A DNA stretch of 64,000 nucleotides from Solenopsis invicta (GCF_016802725.1 NC_052667.1:22962346-23026345), one strand, 5' to 3'. Shown: positions 12,542 through 25,680, counted from the stretch's first letter. Notes: generated by a model from the letters alone, not told the origin. Translations and numbers: made by a program.

Positions 12542-15500
12542 GGAACATTCAAACTGGAAAACTTTGTTTTTTGAATTATGTCATTTTAGCAAATCGCGAT
12601 GTTTTCTTATCACGATTTGTTACAGATATCATCACAATCGAAAGAAAGAAAAATAGAGAAATGCGAGATTTATATTGAAAGTAGTAAAATTAACATGAAT
12701 AATTTGCATCGGACTTTAAATCTACCGATCTTTTATATCTTAATTTGAATAAAGCAACACACGATTCTCTCTTATTTTTGAGTATATTTTTAAAGCTTCG
12801 TGTGTCAAACGAATATAATTGATGATCTAAGTGTTATCATAAAGCATTCATTTTAGAATAAAAATTTTTTTATTTTTTACTTAATAAATGCGATCTCTAC
12901 GCGTTCACTAATTTGGTAATAAAAAAGAGTAACAGCGATGCATAAATCAAAGCACGGAAATCGCGTTCCAATTTCGCTATGCATTAGTTTAGTTCTCAAT
13001 GTTGAAGATCGTCGTCGTTAAAACAAATGGTGTGCGAATTTCACTGAGAAGATGGAAGACGAACGAAATGTTTGAATGAGCGGACTTATATCTCGGTGCT
13101 TACATCTCATCCGCCTTTAATTAAAGCTGTTTCCGCCGCCGTTGGGAATTCTTTATCACGTTGCGTCGTCGCATTTTCCTCGTCGTACGCGGTAACACGG
13201 CGCCGCGAAGAAGCAAGTAGAGAGCTCGTAAAAATTACGAAGGGGGTAACAGTCGCATCGCGATTAATGCAACCTCCGTGCAGTCGGCGACACGAGCATT
13301 TAACTTACGTGTTACGCAAGTCGCATTTTCCTCTCCGTCATTTCACGAGACAGAATTCTTCGCTAATAAAGCAAACGATCCCTGGCTATTTCACATTACT
13401 AGCGTAATTATCGTAATAGATCGGCAATATTATGTTACACGCGGCGCGCATTATTTCGACGTAGCTTAAACGACCTCTGATAAAACTATAATTGCCGCCA
13501 GCTTATCTCTCTCGCGGCGTCGCGTTGCGCCCTCGAAAAATAACGCGTTCTTTTGTTCAGTCTGGGGAACAGAAGAAGCCACATTAATCGAGAAAGGTAT
13601 TACCTTTGTTCGTGTAGTTAATTACACGTAATTTAGATCATCATAATGGATTCAAGGATGAGCGCGGCTTTGCAAAATCCATGAACACGCAAGTAAGATA
13701 ATATGCATGAATTACGTTTACAGCATCACTTTGTGATACGCTGGTGCTACTTACGGTTGCTGGAAACTGCGTTTAGTGCATGCTTAACTAAAGACGGTAG
13801 AACGGACTTTTATATTCGTTTGACACTTCGTTCTTTCCAATCTCATTTTCGACCTCACGATTAATAATTTTAATTGCAAATATTTTTACAAAACGGCGAA
13901 AAGGGATGATCTTGCTTGCAGTAATATTAATAGCAAATATGTGCATTGAAAATTAACTATAGATTATAAACATTTGTTTTAGCTATACAGAAAAAATTAA
14001 TATCAAATCAATAATTCATTGTTTTGTTTATGAGCAAGAATATAAAACCTTCTTGAAAAAATTTATAATCTTAATTAGACGTAACTTGTTAAAATAAATA
14101 AATTTTGTTTCTCTATGTCAATAAATTATATTTGTTTAAGATTATTAAATTCACAACAATAAAGTTATTATTATTATTTGACATATTTTCTCAGACTTCG
14201 TTAATTCATTTTTTACATTCACATTCGCTTCCTACTCTCTTTAATTCTCTTCTCCAACATTATTCCCCTTCAATTACACTCACGCGTATTTTCATTCGTT
14301 CTTGAGCTTGTAAGTTTTAGTGGTTTCCTATTTCACTGAGTCTTTCAGGTTTTTGCTCTCCTTTTCTCTCATCTTTTATTACTACATTCTCTTTTAGATA
14401 ATCTTTCTCTCATATTCTAAGTAATTTCTTATCTATTATATAGATAATTATATTTATATCTTTCTTCTATTCGATCTATTTTTTTAAGAAGAATTAAATG
14501 GTATTAGAGGTATGAATTTTTTATTAAAGCATAATGTAATTATTCTAATTGAAATGTAACTAAAATCTGCATATTTGTTACAACAAACACACAAATAATG
14601 ATAACTGTGGAACTAAACTGAAATAATAGAAGAATTACAACAATTAACAGAATTCTGGTTTGTTATCGAAATGTAGTCAACTCGTAAATTGGGCAAGTGA
14701 GTTGTGTCTGCACAATGTGCACTAAATGTTATCGTATGCAGTTAAGATCCTTGCTATTGTGTCGTAATGCAACTCGGCGTTTAATGAGAACAAGTGTAAG
14801 CACTATCTAAAGCAGATGGAGATCTGTACTCTCTTACGCGTACCAGCATGATATATTGTGTAGAATCTACTAGCGGTTTTCCTCTCTGATTAAATCTCTG
14901 ATTGCTGGCGATCCAGCTGAAGCTACGTAATGACGAGCGGGTAATCAGTCCCGGGTATAGGAGTTAAGTAATTTGTGAAAATAACGTCGACGGGGTAGGT
15001 GAAGCGCGCTCATCGAATGGCGGCCGGCTAGGTGCCTGATTAAACTTTCGCTATCCGGCCTATTCGAGGCGTCTTGATTAAATTCACAGCGGGGTAAGGA
15101 CTCCGCTTTTAGGCCGATGAGAGAGCGGCTCTCTCGACACGTGCCAAGCCCTCGAAGGGAGCAAATCCGCGTACTCGAATCCCAGAATCCAAACTCGCGG
15201 TGAATCTCGCATCTGCCCCGGTCTGGCAAACCGAGTTACGTGATCTGTGCATTGTGGAAAATTACGCGTCAAGCTGTGTTATGGCTTTTAAGGTAAACAG
15301 GCACTAAGCACGAAAATACAGCGGTACATACTGCAAAACGACACGCGAAATACATTTGTTGCATAAACAATGCACGCATGAAATTGCCTTACGTTTCGCT
15401 GCTTAAAGTTGAAACGTAAAGATGGTACACGATATAGTAACAGACATATACGTATCTATATGCATATGTATATGTTGTATAAGTAACATAAAATTAATAG

Positions 15501-18138
15501 AAATGTTTATATTAAATGTAAATATCATAATAGGATGAAGTTTTATAATATACGTCTTTGTTTTATGTGTTTTTAGTATTTATGAAATACAGTCTTCGGT
15601 CAAGGTATTAATTTTTTTTATATAAAAGTTATATCTACAAAACTATTTGAAAATAATTGAGTAAGTGAATAATATGTGCTATTATGCCGCAGACATGTAA
15701 CGTTCGAATTTGATGCAACAAAGCATTGCGAACTATTTCAAACAGACTCATTCCCAGCAGCGGGTCAAATATTTAAGTGACCCATAAAATGACTTTTTAA
15801 ATAAAAAGCAATCAGGCTGTACAATGCGAATAAAGTTCCTTCATACGGATTCTACATAGGTAAAACATTTTATTTCTGACAAATATAATAGCGTTTAATT
15901 TAATTAATTAAAAACTTTTAGCAACAAATAATTAAATTCAAATGCAAAAGTTATACACAATTGCACGTGTTATATTATATTCAATAAAAAAAGTACATGA
16001 ATAATACGTATCAAAAAGTCGAAAAGCCAATATGTCCAATATATCCGCGGGCGCAAAAGTCCTCCTAAAATAAATCAATATTGACAGCATAGCCACACTA
16101 AAATCGTCAGCATGTCGCACAAAATCCGCACACCATGCGCTGTGTGCCCATATTACAATAGTGAAAATAGAAATATATGATAGATAACCCATTGTGTGTA
16201 TGGTTTAATATAAAATTTAATTAAACTCACGCGTTTATTTTATATATTATACGCTTCCATTACGTATCTATATTTGTAATTTTATGGATTTCTTTAACTA
16301 ACGCGCGAAGTCATCGTACGTATTCAAAATTTACGTATCTTTTTCGAAAATAATAAAAATTATACTTTAACATTGTAAATTCTTTTTTATCTCACATCTA
16401 TATCTTTTGGTTTGCTCTATTTTAATTGTGAAATCTTTTGTCTCATAGTATGACCTCATGTATAAAATTTAATTTTTCTCCTACTGTGGTTTTTAACTGT
16501 TTCAAATGAAGTCTATGTCAATTTGTATTTGTGAAATAAAATTTTGCACGCTACGGCTTGAAAAATATCGAGTTAAATAAATACCGTGTTACACAATCAA
16601 CATTGTTAATCGCTTGATTACTACTCGGGTGTAGGCAAGGGCGACCTGTTATCGGAAATAAAAAGTGGATTACGCAATTGTATTGTTAAGTATTTAATTG
16701 TGTCAGTCGTTGAAGTGTAATACGGGAGCGAAAAATCACTTAATTTGAGATCGCGCGCAGCACAGAGCCACGGTGAAACGTAATCCAGTCTCCGATACGC
16801 GACCTGGAGTTCCGTATTTAATTAAACTTGAGACAAGGCTTACCGTACTTGATATGATACGATGCAAAACGGAAGATAGATACGTTAACAGGCAGTCATC
16901 AATGAATTTCACGTATACGATTTACTGTTTGCATTTACCTGAGAATTAGAAATGTTGCGTTGTCAATCGTTTCAGTATTTTTTATTTTTTTCAAAATAAA
17001 AAATATTGAATTTCTTTGTAAATTTTTTACATATTAAAAAATTTTCGTTTGATATTGCATGTACGTAAACGAGAGATTAAAAGATTACTAGAACGCTATT
17101 ACCAGTTGTATTTATTGATTCAAATATTGGTTTGTTTGGATTATTCCAAATAAATTTGTTTAGATACAATAAAAGGTATTAAATTCAAAAAAAATTGTTT
17201 TCTCTATGTATGAGTTAGACAGGACTAGGATTAACAGAAAAATAGTTATTCATTATTCGTTTGGATTCACTCAACCCGACCCGGTCATCTTTTTAGCTTC
17301 CAGAATCGCGTGGAAGTTTAATTGCGGTTCTCCGAATCTCATCATATGCTAACCGTCTCTTTTCGCGGTTCGCAGAGCGTGACTCTGCGCGAAGTACGAA
17401 ATTCGATTTAAAGTTGAACACGATAGACGGACGAGGTAGTGGCGAACGAAAGTATTTGCGGCGGAGCCTCTGTTCTCGGTAATATCCCAGCGGATTTTTA
17501 GACAGCGTAGCCATAAAAGGTTTTGATGTCTCGATCAATCACCTCATCCGACTGATATTGGACGAACCGCGGCAGGCGCCAGCATCAATCTTTGATTATC
17601 CATCCTCCAACGCTCCCGCTCGATCTCTCGCTTGATCTCCCCATTGTTTTTAGGCGCAACTGCGAAACGAGGACGATTTGCCCATTACATTTACGTCTTC
17701 TAAGGCTCTTAAGCCTCGACATACGGAATCTCTCAAGCAAGCTTTACAGAACTTGACGATATTATGTTTAGAGCCACATATGATCGTTCAAACAAGTATT
17801 ATACACAAAAATGTACGAATAATTTAATCCTAAAGGGCTATTTATATTTTTTTACATTAATACTACTCTGAGTGAAAATTCACAAAAAACTTATGAATTC
17901 TTTTTACATTTTTAAGAATCTCTTTTATACTTTATTCTATTTTATAGAGAGATGTTAAAATGACTAAACTAATACTATTTTAATGTAAATGAAATTTTAT
18001 TAAATATTGTTTTGAGCTATCAAAATTTTACATACACAAAAATTGTACTAAACTTAAATTAACACTTAGGTAAAATTTATCCATAATAACTTTTGAGAAT
18101 TAATATTGATATTTTTTAACATTTTACGAAATTTTAGT
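12542..18138. other. Gene-free stretch
   Basis: Mostly AT-rich. CpG-rich patches lie at about 13090-13530, 14930-15250 and 17290-17640. A pyrimidine-rich stretch at about 14190-14440 ends near a consensus-like GTAAGT at 14310, with no convincing exon before it. A small hairpin near 12586-12621 pairs AAATCG with CGATTT. None of the open frames (60-110 codons) has a recognisable domain. Confidence 0.45.
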
Positions 18139-18222
18139 TTTGCAAATTTAATTAAAATTATATTAATTATTAATTTTAATATATTAATTTGCAAATTTAA
18201 TTAAAATTATATATTAATTATT
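18139..18222. repeat. Two-copy AT-rich tandem repeat
   Basis: The motif TTTGCAAATTTAATTAAAAT followed by TATATTAATTATT-like sequence occurs twice, about 50 bases apart, and reads as a local tandem duplication. It is built of homeodomain-like ATTA cores but is otherwise featureless. Confidence 0.65.
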
Positions 18223-19749
18223 ATTGCAGTTAATTATGTACAACAAAGAAATTTAATTATCATGAAAGAATCATGCCTTTTAGAAAGTATGGTGCAAAGA
18301 AAATTTTGATGAAGGAAGTGGAATACATTTTATGGCGGCGTTTTATACTTTATGTTTAGCAGTAATAAGGGTAGAATAATGCGACATATTTTGAACATAA
18401 ACAATGATCATTAGCATGCCGATCTTTATTACAATCTTTACGGATTTTGGCATCGTAAACGTCTTTATGACACGATCCTTATTATTATAAGCGAATACGT
18501 ATTCGGGATTAACCTAATAATCTTCGTTTTCGTTACTATCCTTATCCTTCTAAATGGGTTTCACTGCTTCGTATCCACGATGATGTCGGAACAGAAGAGC
18601 CTTATCGGTTGCAGCAAACATTAATGCAGTTGCCTGACTCACGCTTGAACTCGAAAATATTTCATAAGCCACGGCATTAAGATAACGCGAACAACGATTT
18701 ACATATTACATCGCGATATTAAATGAAACGTGTCATGCCTGCTTATGTATAAAAGCGACACTTACTACCGATTGCGAGGAATTTGCATAATGAGAGTTAA
18801 AGTGTGCCTTCAATACTAATTTCATACATTTTTCGGCGCGATAACGATCGTATGATTATGCAGCCTTTATATAGCATTTTTATACTTACATATCTTACAT
18901 AATATAATAACTTTCGTTTTTAGTAATTATTATAACAATATGCCACGCTTGTGTTTTATTAACTTTTTCATCTTTGTATCCATTTTTGATACTTGAAAGC
19001 AACACGTTATGTCCATCATGTATTCAAAAAGGATTAAGTAAAACTGTCGAATTGAATAAAAATTTATGGTCCAGTGTGAAAAGTTCAGTAAAAACAAAAA
19101 CAACGAGGTCCAGCAAATTAAAGTGACTATTTGTCGTAAAAAATAAAAGAAATATAAACTAAGGATATCTAACTTTTTTTCTATCTGCCTCTTATCTTTG
19201 CGAAGTCACCTCAAACAGTAAAATCGAAACGTTTCGTTAGATGTAATGATGGAATAATTATTTATCTGTTTCAAACTTTACATCTTCTTATATATTTTTT
19301 ATCTTGTTTTCTTTTTGTTAAATTTGCTTGAGCATACTTAAGCTTTTGTTTTTGATGATCATAATAATTGTAATAGTAATCATAAAATATGTTGAATTTT
19401 GTAATTCAAAATGAAGAATAACATGCGTAAATCAACTGATATTTTTTTTTGTAACAACTGTTATTTTCGAGTAATTTGCTGCCTCACAGAGGCAATGATG
19501 GATTCGCATTTTTTTTTCTATTTAATTTCTAGAAATGCATTGCATTCGGCATATCATAATTTTTTATTTTTAATTTGATTTTTGTCGTTTACCCGAAAGT
19601 GAAATTTTTTGTATAAAAATAAAGGCTTATTTTATGATTACATTATGAATAATGTTATTTTATCCTTGTACGTCTAATGAAAGATAAAGATAGAATTATG
19701 AAATAGCTTTGGTAGCGTCCCACGTAGAAATTGTCGAGGTTGTTTAACT
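18223..19749. other. Gene-free stretch
   Basis: AT-rich with a mild CpG increase near 18590-18850. No exon, RNA gene or clear element is seen. Confidence 0.5.
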
Positions 19750-19910
19750 GACCCAACATTGACTATTGGCAGCCAGAGTTGACAGGCAATCTTCCTGTTC
19801 TGATTAACAATTGCGTTATATAAAGGATCATTATAAAATATAAATGTGAGGCAGTAGAGACTACAAAACAGGCCAACCTCTGGCTGCAACACTGGCTCAG
19901 CACTGGACTA
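19750..19910. mobile_element. Degenerate inverted-repeat element (possible MITE remnant)
   Basis: GCAGCCAGAGTTG (19769-19781) and CAACCTCTGGCTGC (19874-19887) are near-perfect inverted repeats. They are flanked by looser pairs of CCAACATTG and CAGTGTTG type. GCACTGG recurs again near 19990. The arms are short and the ends uncertain, so this may be an old transposon or a chance hairpin. Confidence 0.35.
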
Positions 19911-19915
19911 TACGT

Positions 19916-20429
19916 AATGTCAACAATATAGGTACATAATTGCAATAACCAGTAAATTACAAAACTATAATAAACTTGCCATTATTGGAGCACTGGCAAT
20001 TAACCCTTTTGCAGTGTGGCGAAAATAAGATTTTTGTGCCACCATTATATGGAAAGTTTCTTAGATTTTTGTTACGATTTTAGTTTTTGAAGTTGCTGAA
20101 TCTAAATATGACATTAAAATTTTAAAAAAGTATGGCAAATCAAAATGTGAAAAAAATTGGATTTTTATAAGTATAATTATCTTTAGGAAAAATACAGTTT
20201 TTTTGCAATTTAGAATAATAATATTCTGACATGTTCTGATTCAAACACTGTAATAATTTTGGAGTACTTATTTTTATAAAAATCTAATTATTTTTTTAAA
20301 CTTTAATTTATTATTTTGAATTTTCTTAATATTGATCTGTTTTATATTAGTCTTTATATTGGTCTGATGTATTTCTAGTGTTTCGTCGGAGCTCTTCTCT
20401 CTGAATTTGCCGGAGATTTAGAATGATCA
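19916..20429. other. AT-rich stretch upstream of the first-exon candidate
   Basis: Strongly AT-rich, with no open frame of note and no element termini. It ends abruptly at the composition change near 20380. TTTCGTCGGAGCTCTTC at 20380-20396 and TCAGTG at 20434-20439 (initiator-like) mark the transition. Confidence 0.5.
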
Positions 20430-20452
20430 CTGATCAGTGCCATCCGAATTGT

Positions 20453-20673
20453 CGCGAGTGATAAAAGGTCGCCAGAGTGCGTCGCGGCCAATCACCTTTC
20501 TCGAAAGTTTACGCGATCGCACATTTTTTCGTCTATCGCGAGCGATTTCTGCGAACAATGGCAATCGCCTCGGTATGTTCGTCAGTCCGCGCGAGGTTTC
20601 CGAAAAGTGGTTACGAGAGCAACGCGTCGCGTGTGAAGTGCGCGGAATATCCAGTACCGTGAAGTGTGCGTCG
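20453..20673 (+). repeat. Exon-duplication unit A
   Basis: It starts with GCGAGTGATAAAAGGTCG and ends with GAAGTGTGCGTCG. The right-hand 160 bases (from 20512) align closely to unit B, including CAGTCCGCGCGAGG and GTCGCGTGTGAAGTGCGCGG. A partial third copy of the central segment (GAACAATGGGCGATCGCCTC) lies at about 20829-20880. Confidence 0.75.
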
Positions 20674-20896
20674 AGTTGTCAAGCCTGCCGTCGCGGAGCC
20701 GTTGAAGAAACCGGAGTCTTCGGTTGGCCACCGTGGACGGCATAGACATGTACAGTATTATTTCGACGCTCCGCGGTCACGCGTCTTTCCATCCGTCGAA
20801 ATTTCGAAAGAGTGCCGATGGCAGTACCGAATCGAACAATGGGCGATCGCCTCGGTCCATCCGTTAGAGGTTAGCAATGGGAAATTGCAAGAATAG

Positions 20897-21206
20897 TTGC
20901 AAGTGATACAAGGTCGGCACGGTGCGTCGCCTTTCTCAAAAATTCACACGCACCGAGGTGGCCGCGCGGCGCGAATCGTTCTCCCCCTTCGTACGGTTTA
21001 CAAATACATATTCGGCAAGGTCGTTGTTTCTTGTCCGCGACATCGCGCATCTTTTCGTCCGTCGAAAGCGGTTTCCGCGAACAATAGCGATCGCCTCGCT
21101 GTATTCATCAGTCCGCGCGAGGCTTCCGAAAAGCAGTGCAGCTACGAGAGCAGCGCGTCGCGTGTGAAGTGCGCGGAATATCGAATGCCCTGAAGTGTGC
21201 GTCGCG
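20897..21206 (+). repeat. Exon-duplication unit B
   Basis: The same module as unit A: GCAAGTGATACAAGGTCGGC, then TTTCTC, then GCGAACAATAGCGATCGCCT, CAGTCCGCGCGAGG and GTCGCGTGTGAAGTGCGCGG. Relative to A it carries about 90 extra bases (about 20945-21035) and a 5-base insertion near 21136. A further partial echo of its left part (TTTCTCAAAAACGTGC followed by GAGGCGGCCAGGATTC) occurs at about 21385-21425. The order implies repeated local duplication inside one exon-like block. Confidence 0.75.
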
Positions 21207-21482
21207 TTCGACACGCACGTCACGTCACGTCGCGTTTCGGCTCGCAGCTTGCGTTCTTGCATCGCTCGTGCGAAAATGCGGCTCCAGTGTGTTTTGTTTC
21301 GTCGCTGTAATTGTTGAGAACTTAAAAGTGATGCTCTCTCTCTTTCTCTCTCTCGAGCTTCGCGTGTGTTGTGTCGTGGCTAGTTTCTCAAAAACGTGCA
21401 TCCAAGCCGAGGCGGCCAGGATTCTAACCTAATAGAATTACTAAGCGAGCCGTTTCCCGTCGCCGTTGTTTCCACATCTTCG

Positions 21483-24400
21483 GTGAGTGCCTCAAGACAT
21501 TTTCTATATCTCGCCAATATTTGTAATATTAATTTAGTCTTAGCCGTTTAAAATTATTGTAAAAAAAAGTATATTTGTAATCTATCTTACGATGTGTCTG
21601 CAAAGTTCATGTAAAAAGATCTCGTCCGTTTGTCGAGTTTTCGCACGTCATCGTGCAAGTGATGCGACTGTACGGCAATGGCTTTCGTATTATTCGCGCG
21701 TTTTATTATCTTAATACTCTGGTCAATTTGTAATTAAGAAAAGCATTAAATTAAAGCCTGGCGATGTCAGGCGTACCTCGCGCCGGAAGATTAACGCCGG
21801 CGTGAGAGTCCGCAATCTCGACGCATCGCGCGGCGAGATTTATCGTTCGTGGGCCGTGGCGAAGGTGACGATAAATTACAAAAACATCACACATAAATCG
21901 CGCCACTGGCTGGCGTTTATAAAGCGTAACGAATAAAGAGCGCAACTATTCGCAGTAACGACAATGCATTAACGTCGCGCGGGACACTATTGTTCCCGCG
22001 ACTGCGAAAACGCAACGTGAAATTAAGCCGAATACAATTACGCCGTAATGAATGGCTGTAATAGCCCAATTGTGTCACATTCTCAGGAATGCGCAAGAGT
22101 GTTGTGGATTGCGCGGTAAGCCAAGAATTGCTCGCAGGCCGTTGTAACTCATGGGGCGACAACTCCTAATTACGCCATCATAATACATCATCGTGACAAA
22201 TTAGTAACCCGGCGAGACTTATCTGACGAGTTGGCGTGCGTTACGAGTTCTATTTTGCCATTTACGGTATTACACCGCCGATTCTCTCGTACCATTTCTT
22301 TAACGGTTTTCATACGATGCGCGAAAGTACGCGGCACGATGTGGTAACAAAACAATACAGGCCTTTCTCGATTCTTACAAGCTTCTTGCTTTGCTTCTTG
22401 TTTTGCTGAATTCGAGGATTAAATATGCACTAGTCTATTTCAGATTTCACTCAAAATTTATTTTTTAGGGCAACGAATCTGCTGTAGAATAAAATTGTAT
22501 AAATCATCTATCATACCCTTACATGAATATTGATACATAATATATATATATATATAAACGTATCTAAAAACATATATTATAACGTATTTTTATACATATT
22601 AAATGAAACATACAAGTTGCACAGATTCGTTATAAAAATTCATTCAATATAAAAAATTTACCACTCCCTAAATTCGATGCCCAGTGGGACGTAGTTATCA
22701 GCCACGTGGCCTCGGTTAGTCTACAACATAACATACAAAAATAAGATTAAAGCAGCGTTTAAAATAATCGATGTTTCAAAATATGATTTTTACGTGCATT
22801 ATATAATTATTTTTCGCAATTAAATACAGTTTATTAAAAGAATTACATATTTTTTAAAAAGAAATCCTCACAAGAACTTCACTGAATTTTTACACTATCT
22901 TTTTTCTGTAATTATTACCTGTAAATTATCGAGGTAAAACGGCTCGGGTAAAGAGCGATTAATATTTTACGTAGGCAAGAAATTATATACCCATTCCAAA
23001 GGTTGCTCGGCCGGAGCCTACCTCTCGTAGGCTTCTTCCTTCTCCTCTCAGGAAAAATTACATTTTACGCAAGTGGAAACTTGTTTTATTAAAAAAGATT
23101 TAAAATTGTTAAAATTGTCGCGCTAAGACTTTTCAAAAACATGGGTTCCGCAAAACGCGAAGTTTGACGACAAAGAAAATTTTATGTGAATAATTGTGCT
23201 TTTAAATAACTTTAGGGAAAAAGTGAAAAGAATGATCAGCTTTGATCACTTTTTTCTCATATTATAAACTTTCTTATATAAAGAATAATTTAAGATTTTT
23301 TTTTATTTGTTTGAAAGTTGAGAAAGTTGTATGTAACATTCTTAAAGCTCATTTGTGTTTAATTTTTAACAGTCGACATAATAAGAAATAAAATAATAAA
23401 AGAAGAAAAAGTAATATTGCATTTATACTGAATCTGGAGGGTTGTTATTTCTTGCGTGGACCCCACGCGACTGAACTTCTAACATTTATTTATGTCTTGT
23501 GAAAGATTAAAATAAGTCGCGCGAAATATATGCTCCCATAAAAAAATTGTTGTCCTCATACGCTTGTGAATCACGTGGACCAGCAATCATTTATCGTAAC
23601 AATCTTAAGATGTTACAACGCTCATTATCTCTTGCTACTTGTTGCGATCTCATTTCGAGGGGTAATTCAACGGAGTACGAGGCAGCATTTTAATATCTGC
23701 ACGAGGGTCAGTAGTCGAGTGTGAGTGATAGCGCGACGGCGGCCTGTGATCTCGCGGAATGGCGAGTAGTACGTGGCAAAAACGAACACCGAGATCGCGT
23801 GCCAACCGACTCTTAGCATTCTCGAATTTGTCATTCTTATATACTTAATCCTTCGTGAGCAAACGTGCTTTTTTTCGCTGCTTTCCTAATCCAATCGGGC
23901 CACTGGTGCTTGATAGTGTTTTTGGAAGGATTCTAAAAAATCTGAAAAATTCTTGTACATTCAATTCCTGGTACACTCTTCCAACATTCCAAAATACGTA
24001 TTCACAATTGTTTTTCGTTTTCATTGTACTGTCCGAGTTTAAGACAAAATTATTTAAAATTAAAAATTCTTGTCTGGGTCTGCAAATTCCGGTTGGTCGA
24101 GAGTTTATGATTTAGAAAATAATTTTATCTTTTCAATATTCCGTTCCTCTTACGTTACAAATTATTTTCATGTACTATCGTTGCGAACAATATTTAGCAT
24201 TGGCGCAGAGTACAAAGTTTACTTTCCTTCAAGTACGAAAGTATTTATAACTGCATTTCCGCTAAGCGCTATGTTAGAGGCTGCGAAAGCTTGTAGATTT
24301 AACTTTTCTATTTTCATTCACCGCATGTTAGCCAATCTTTTGTTTCGCGAGTACGTGCTTCAACGACAACGTCGTTATTTACGGCGCCGTTACAATCTAC

Positions 24401-24589
24401 GCACACGTAGTTACGAACTTTAGCTGTGTAACAGAGGATCGGTGAACATCAGGGAAGTCGTCCGGCGAGTTTTGTCTAAGTTAACGAACTCGGGAGAGCC
24501 TGGTATCGGAGGTTCGTTAATCGATCGCCGGAAATTCTTAGAGGTACCTTGCGTGGTTGGTTGTCAGCGGTAATTTAGAGTATGTGACA
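21483..24589 (+). other. Intron-like stretch after the donor
   Basis: It begins GTGAGTGCC. CpG-rich patches lie at about 21750-22280 and 23690-23790, the latter with TCAGTAGTCGAG (initiator-like). Elsewhere it is AT-rich. A small hairpin, AGCCTAC/GTAGGCT, lies at about 23022-23041, and an (AT)8 run at 22541-22556. No recognisable downstream exon. Confidence 0.4.
22541..22556. repeat. Short (AT)n microsatellite
   Basis: Eight AT units followed by AAACG. Confidence 0.85.
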
Positions 24590-25680
24590 AATTTTCGATA
24601 CATTTAGAATCAAGAATTTGGAAGCAGTAATTTTCCTTGAATTTGTTAGACCGAAGTTTTGGGGATGAAACGTTCTTTATTATAATATAAAACGGGTTAC
24701 AACGGATTAAAAAGTAAAATAAAACTGGGATTGATAAATTAAGCATGAAGCAATCGAAATTTGTAAATGTTTAATTGTCAATTTAGTTATCAGTAATTAT
24801 CTATTTCTGGGCGGAGCTATTTTTATTATTGAAAGCAATTTTATTTCATTTACGGAATCGTGATTCGAATGAAAAACATGGTAGCGTTTTCGGTATTTTA
24901 ATTCAATCATCGACGTTGTTTCTAGTTTCGACGGTTAAATTTGTTAGATCAAAGTTTAGATCAAAAAACGTTCTTTATTACAATATAACAAACGATAATA
25001 GATTAAAAAGATTCCGGTTATAATAAATATAAAATGAAACTGGGATTATATAGCTTCATGAAACAATCTAACCACGTAAATGTTTAATTATCAATCACTT
25101 TCCAACTGGTAACAAAATCATTTATTTCTCAGCAGTGCTGTGAAAACAATTTTATTTAATTTATGAAATCATGCTTCGTGTGAAAAACATGGGAGCTTAT
25201 CTTTTTAGCATTTAATTTAATCCATTAACGTTATCTCGTTTCGACGCTTTGAAATTGACGAAACGTATAAAATTTCCAAACAGCATTTTCCTTGAATTTG
25301 ACAATACAGAAAACTTTGAATTTTATTAAACTCAAGTTTTTTTTAGAATAAAACGTTCTTTGTTAATAAAAACAAGCGATAATCGATTAAAAAGAGTTTA
25401 AATTATTATGATAAAATGAAATTCGGATTATGAATTAAAAGTTTCATGAAGCAATCGAAACGTGTAAATGTTGAATTATTAGTTACTTTTTAACAAGTAA
25501 CAAAATTATCTATTTTTTTTTCGAACAGAGCTGTTGTCAGCAGTGCTGTGAAAACAATTTTAGTTGATTTACGGAATCATGATTCGAATGAAAAACATGG
25601 GAATGTATCCATTTTTACATTTTAATTTAATCATCAACGTTTCGACGTACTTTTAAAATTGATGCAACGTAGAGAAACGA
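24590..25680. repeat. Diverged tandem array, three units of 300-400 bp
   Basis: Landmarks recur in the same order. TTTCGACG at 24926, 25239 and about 25640 marks unit boundaries. CGTTCTTTATTA-like sequence is at 24671, 24969 and 25354; GATTAAAAAG follows it. TGAAACTGGGATTA-like, ATGAAGCAATCGAAA-like and GTAAATGTTTAATTAT-like segments come next; GTGCTGTGAAAACAATTTTA appears in units 2 and 3. The unit ends with GAATGAAAAACATGG at about 24867, 25178 and 25586. Unit spacing is about 313 then 401 bases; unit 2 lacks the TTTTCCTTGAATTTG segment present in units 1 and 3. A truncated fourth unit begins near 25646. No coding frame persists across units. It may be a small satellite or a local duplication of regulatory DNA. 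Confidence 0.85.

Larger units (their letters stand above)
20430..21482 (+). other. Putative first exon (mostly untranslated) ending at GTGAGT
   Basis: A sharply bounded GC- and CpG-rich block about 1.05 kb long, flanked by AT-rich DNA. It begins near an arthropod initiator-like TCAGTG (20434-20439) and ends at a strong donor, TCTTCG/GTGAGTGC, with GT at 21483-21484. This looks like the long 5' untranslated first exon of a plus-strand gene with a large first intron. Frames of 76-108 codons run through parts of it on both strands. The duplicated units disrupt frame (a 5-base difference after the shared SPRE-SEK segment), which argues against protein coding. The gene itself cannot be named, and no downstream exon is evident. 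It could instead be a CpG-island repeat with a chance donor. Confidence 0.4.

Noticed and set aside
14105..14314. Possible exon ending at GTAAGT near 14310
   Set aside because: The preceding sequence is AT/pyrimidine-rich with no plausible acceptor or conserved-looking peptide.
20437..21432. Frames with similar SPRE-SEK peptide segments in units A and B
   Set aside because: The similarity reflects DNA duplication; a 5-base indel shifts frame between the copies, and opposite-strand frames are equally open.
24590..25680. CRISPR-like direct repeats
   Set aside because: Units are 300-400 bp and diverged, with no short identical repeats and unique spacers; the DNA is eukaryotic.
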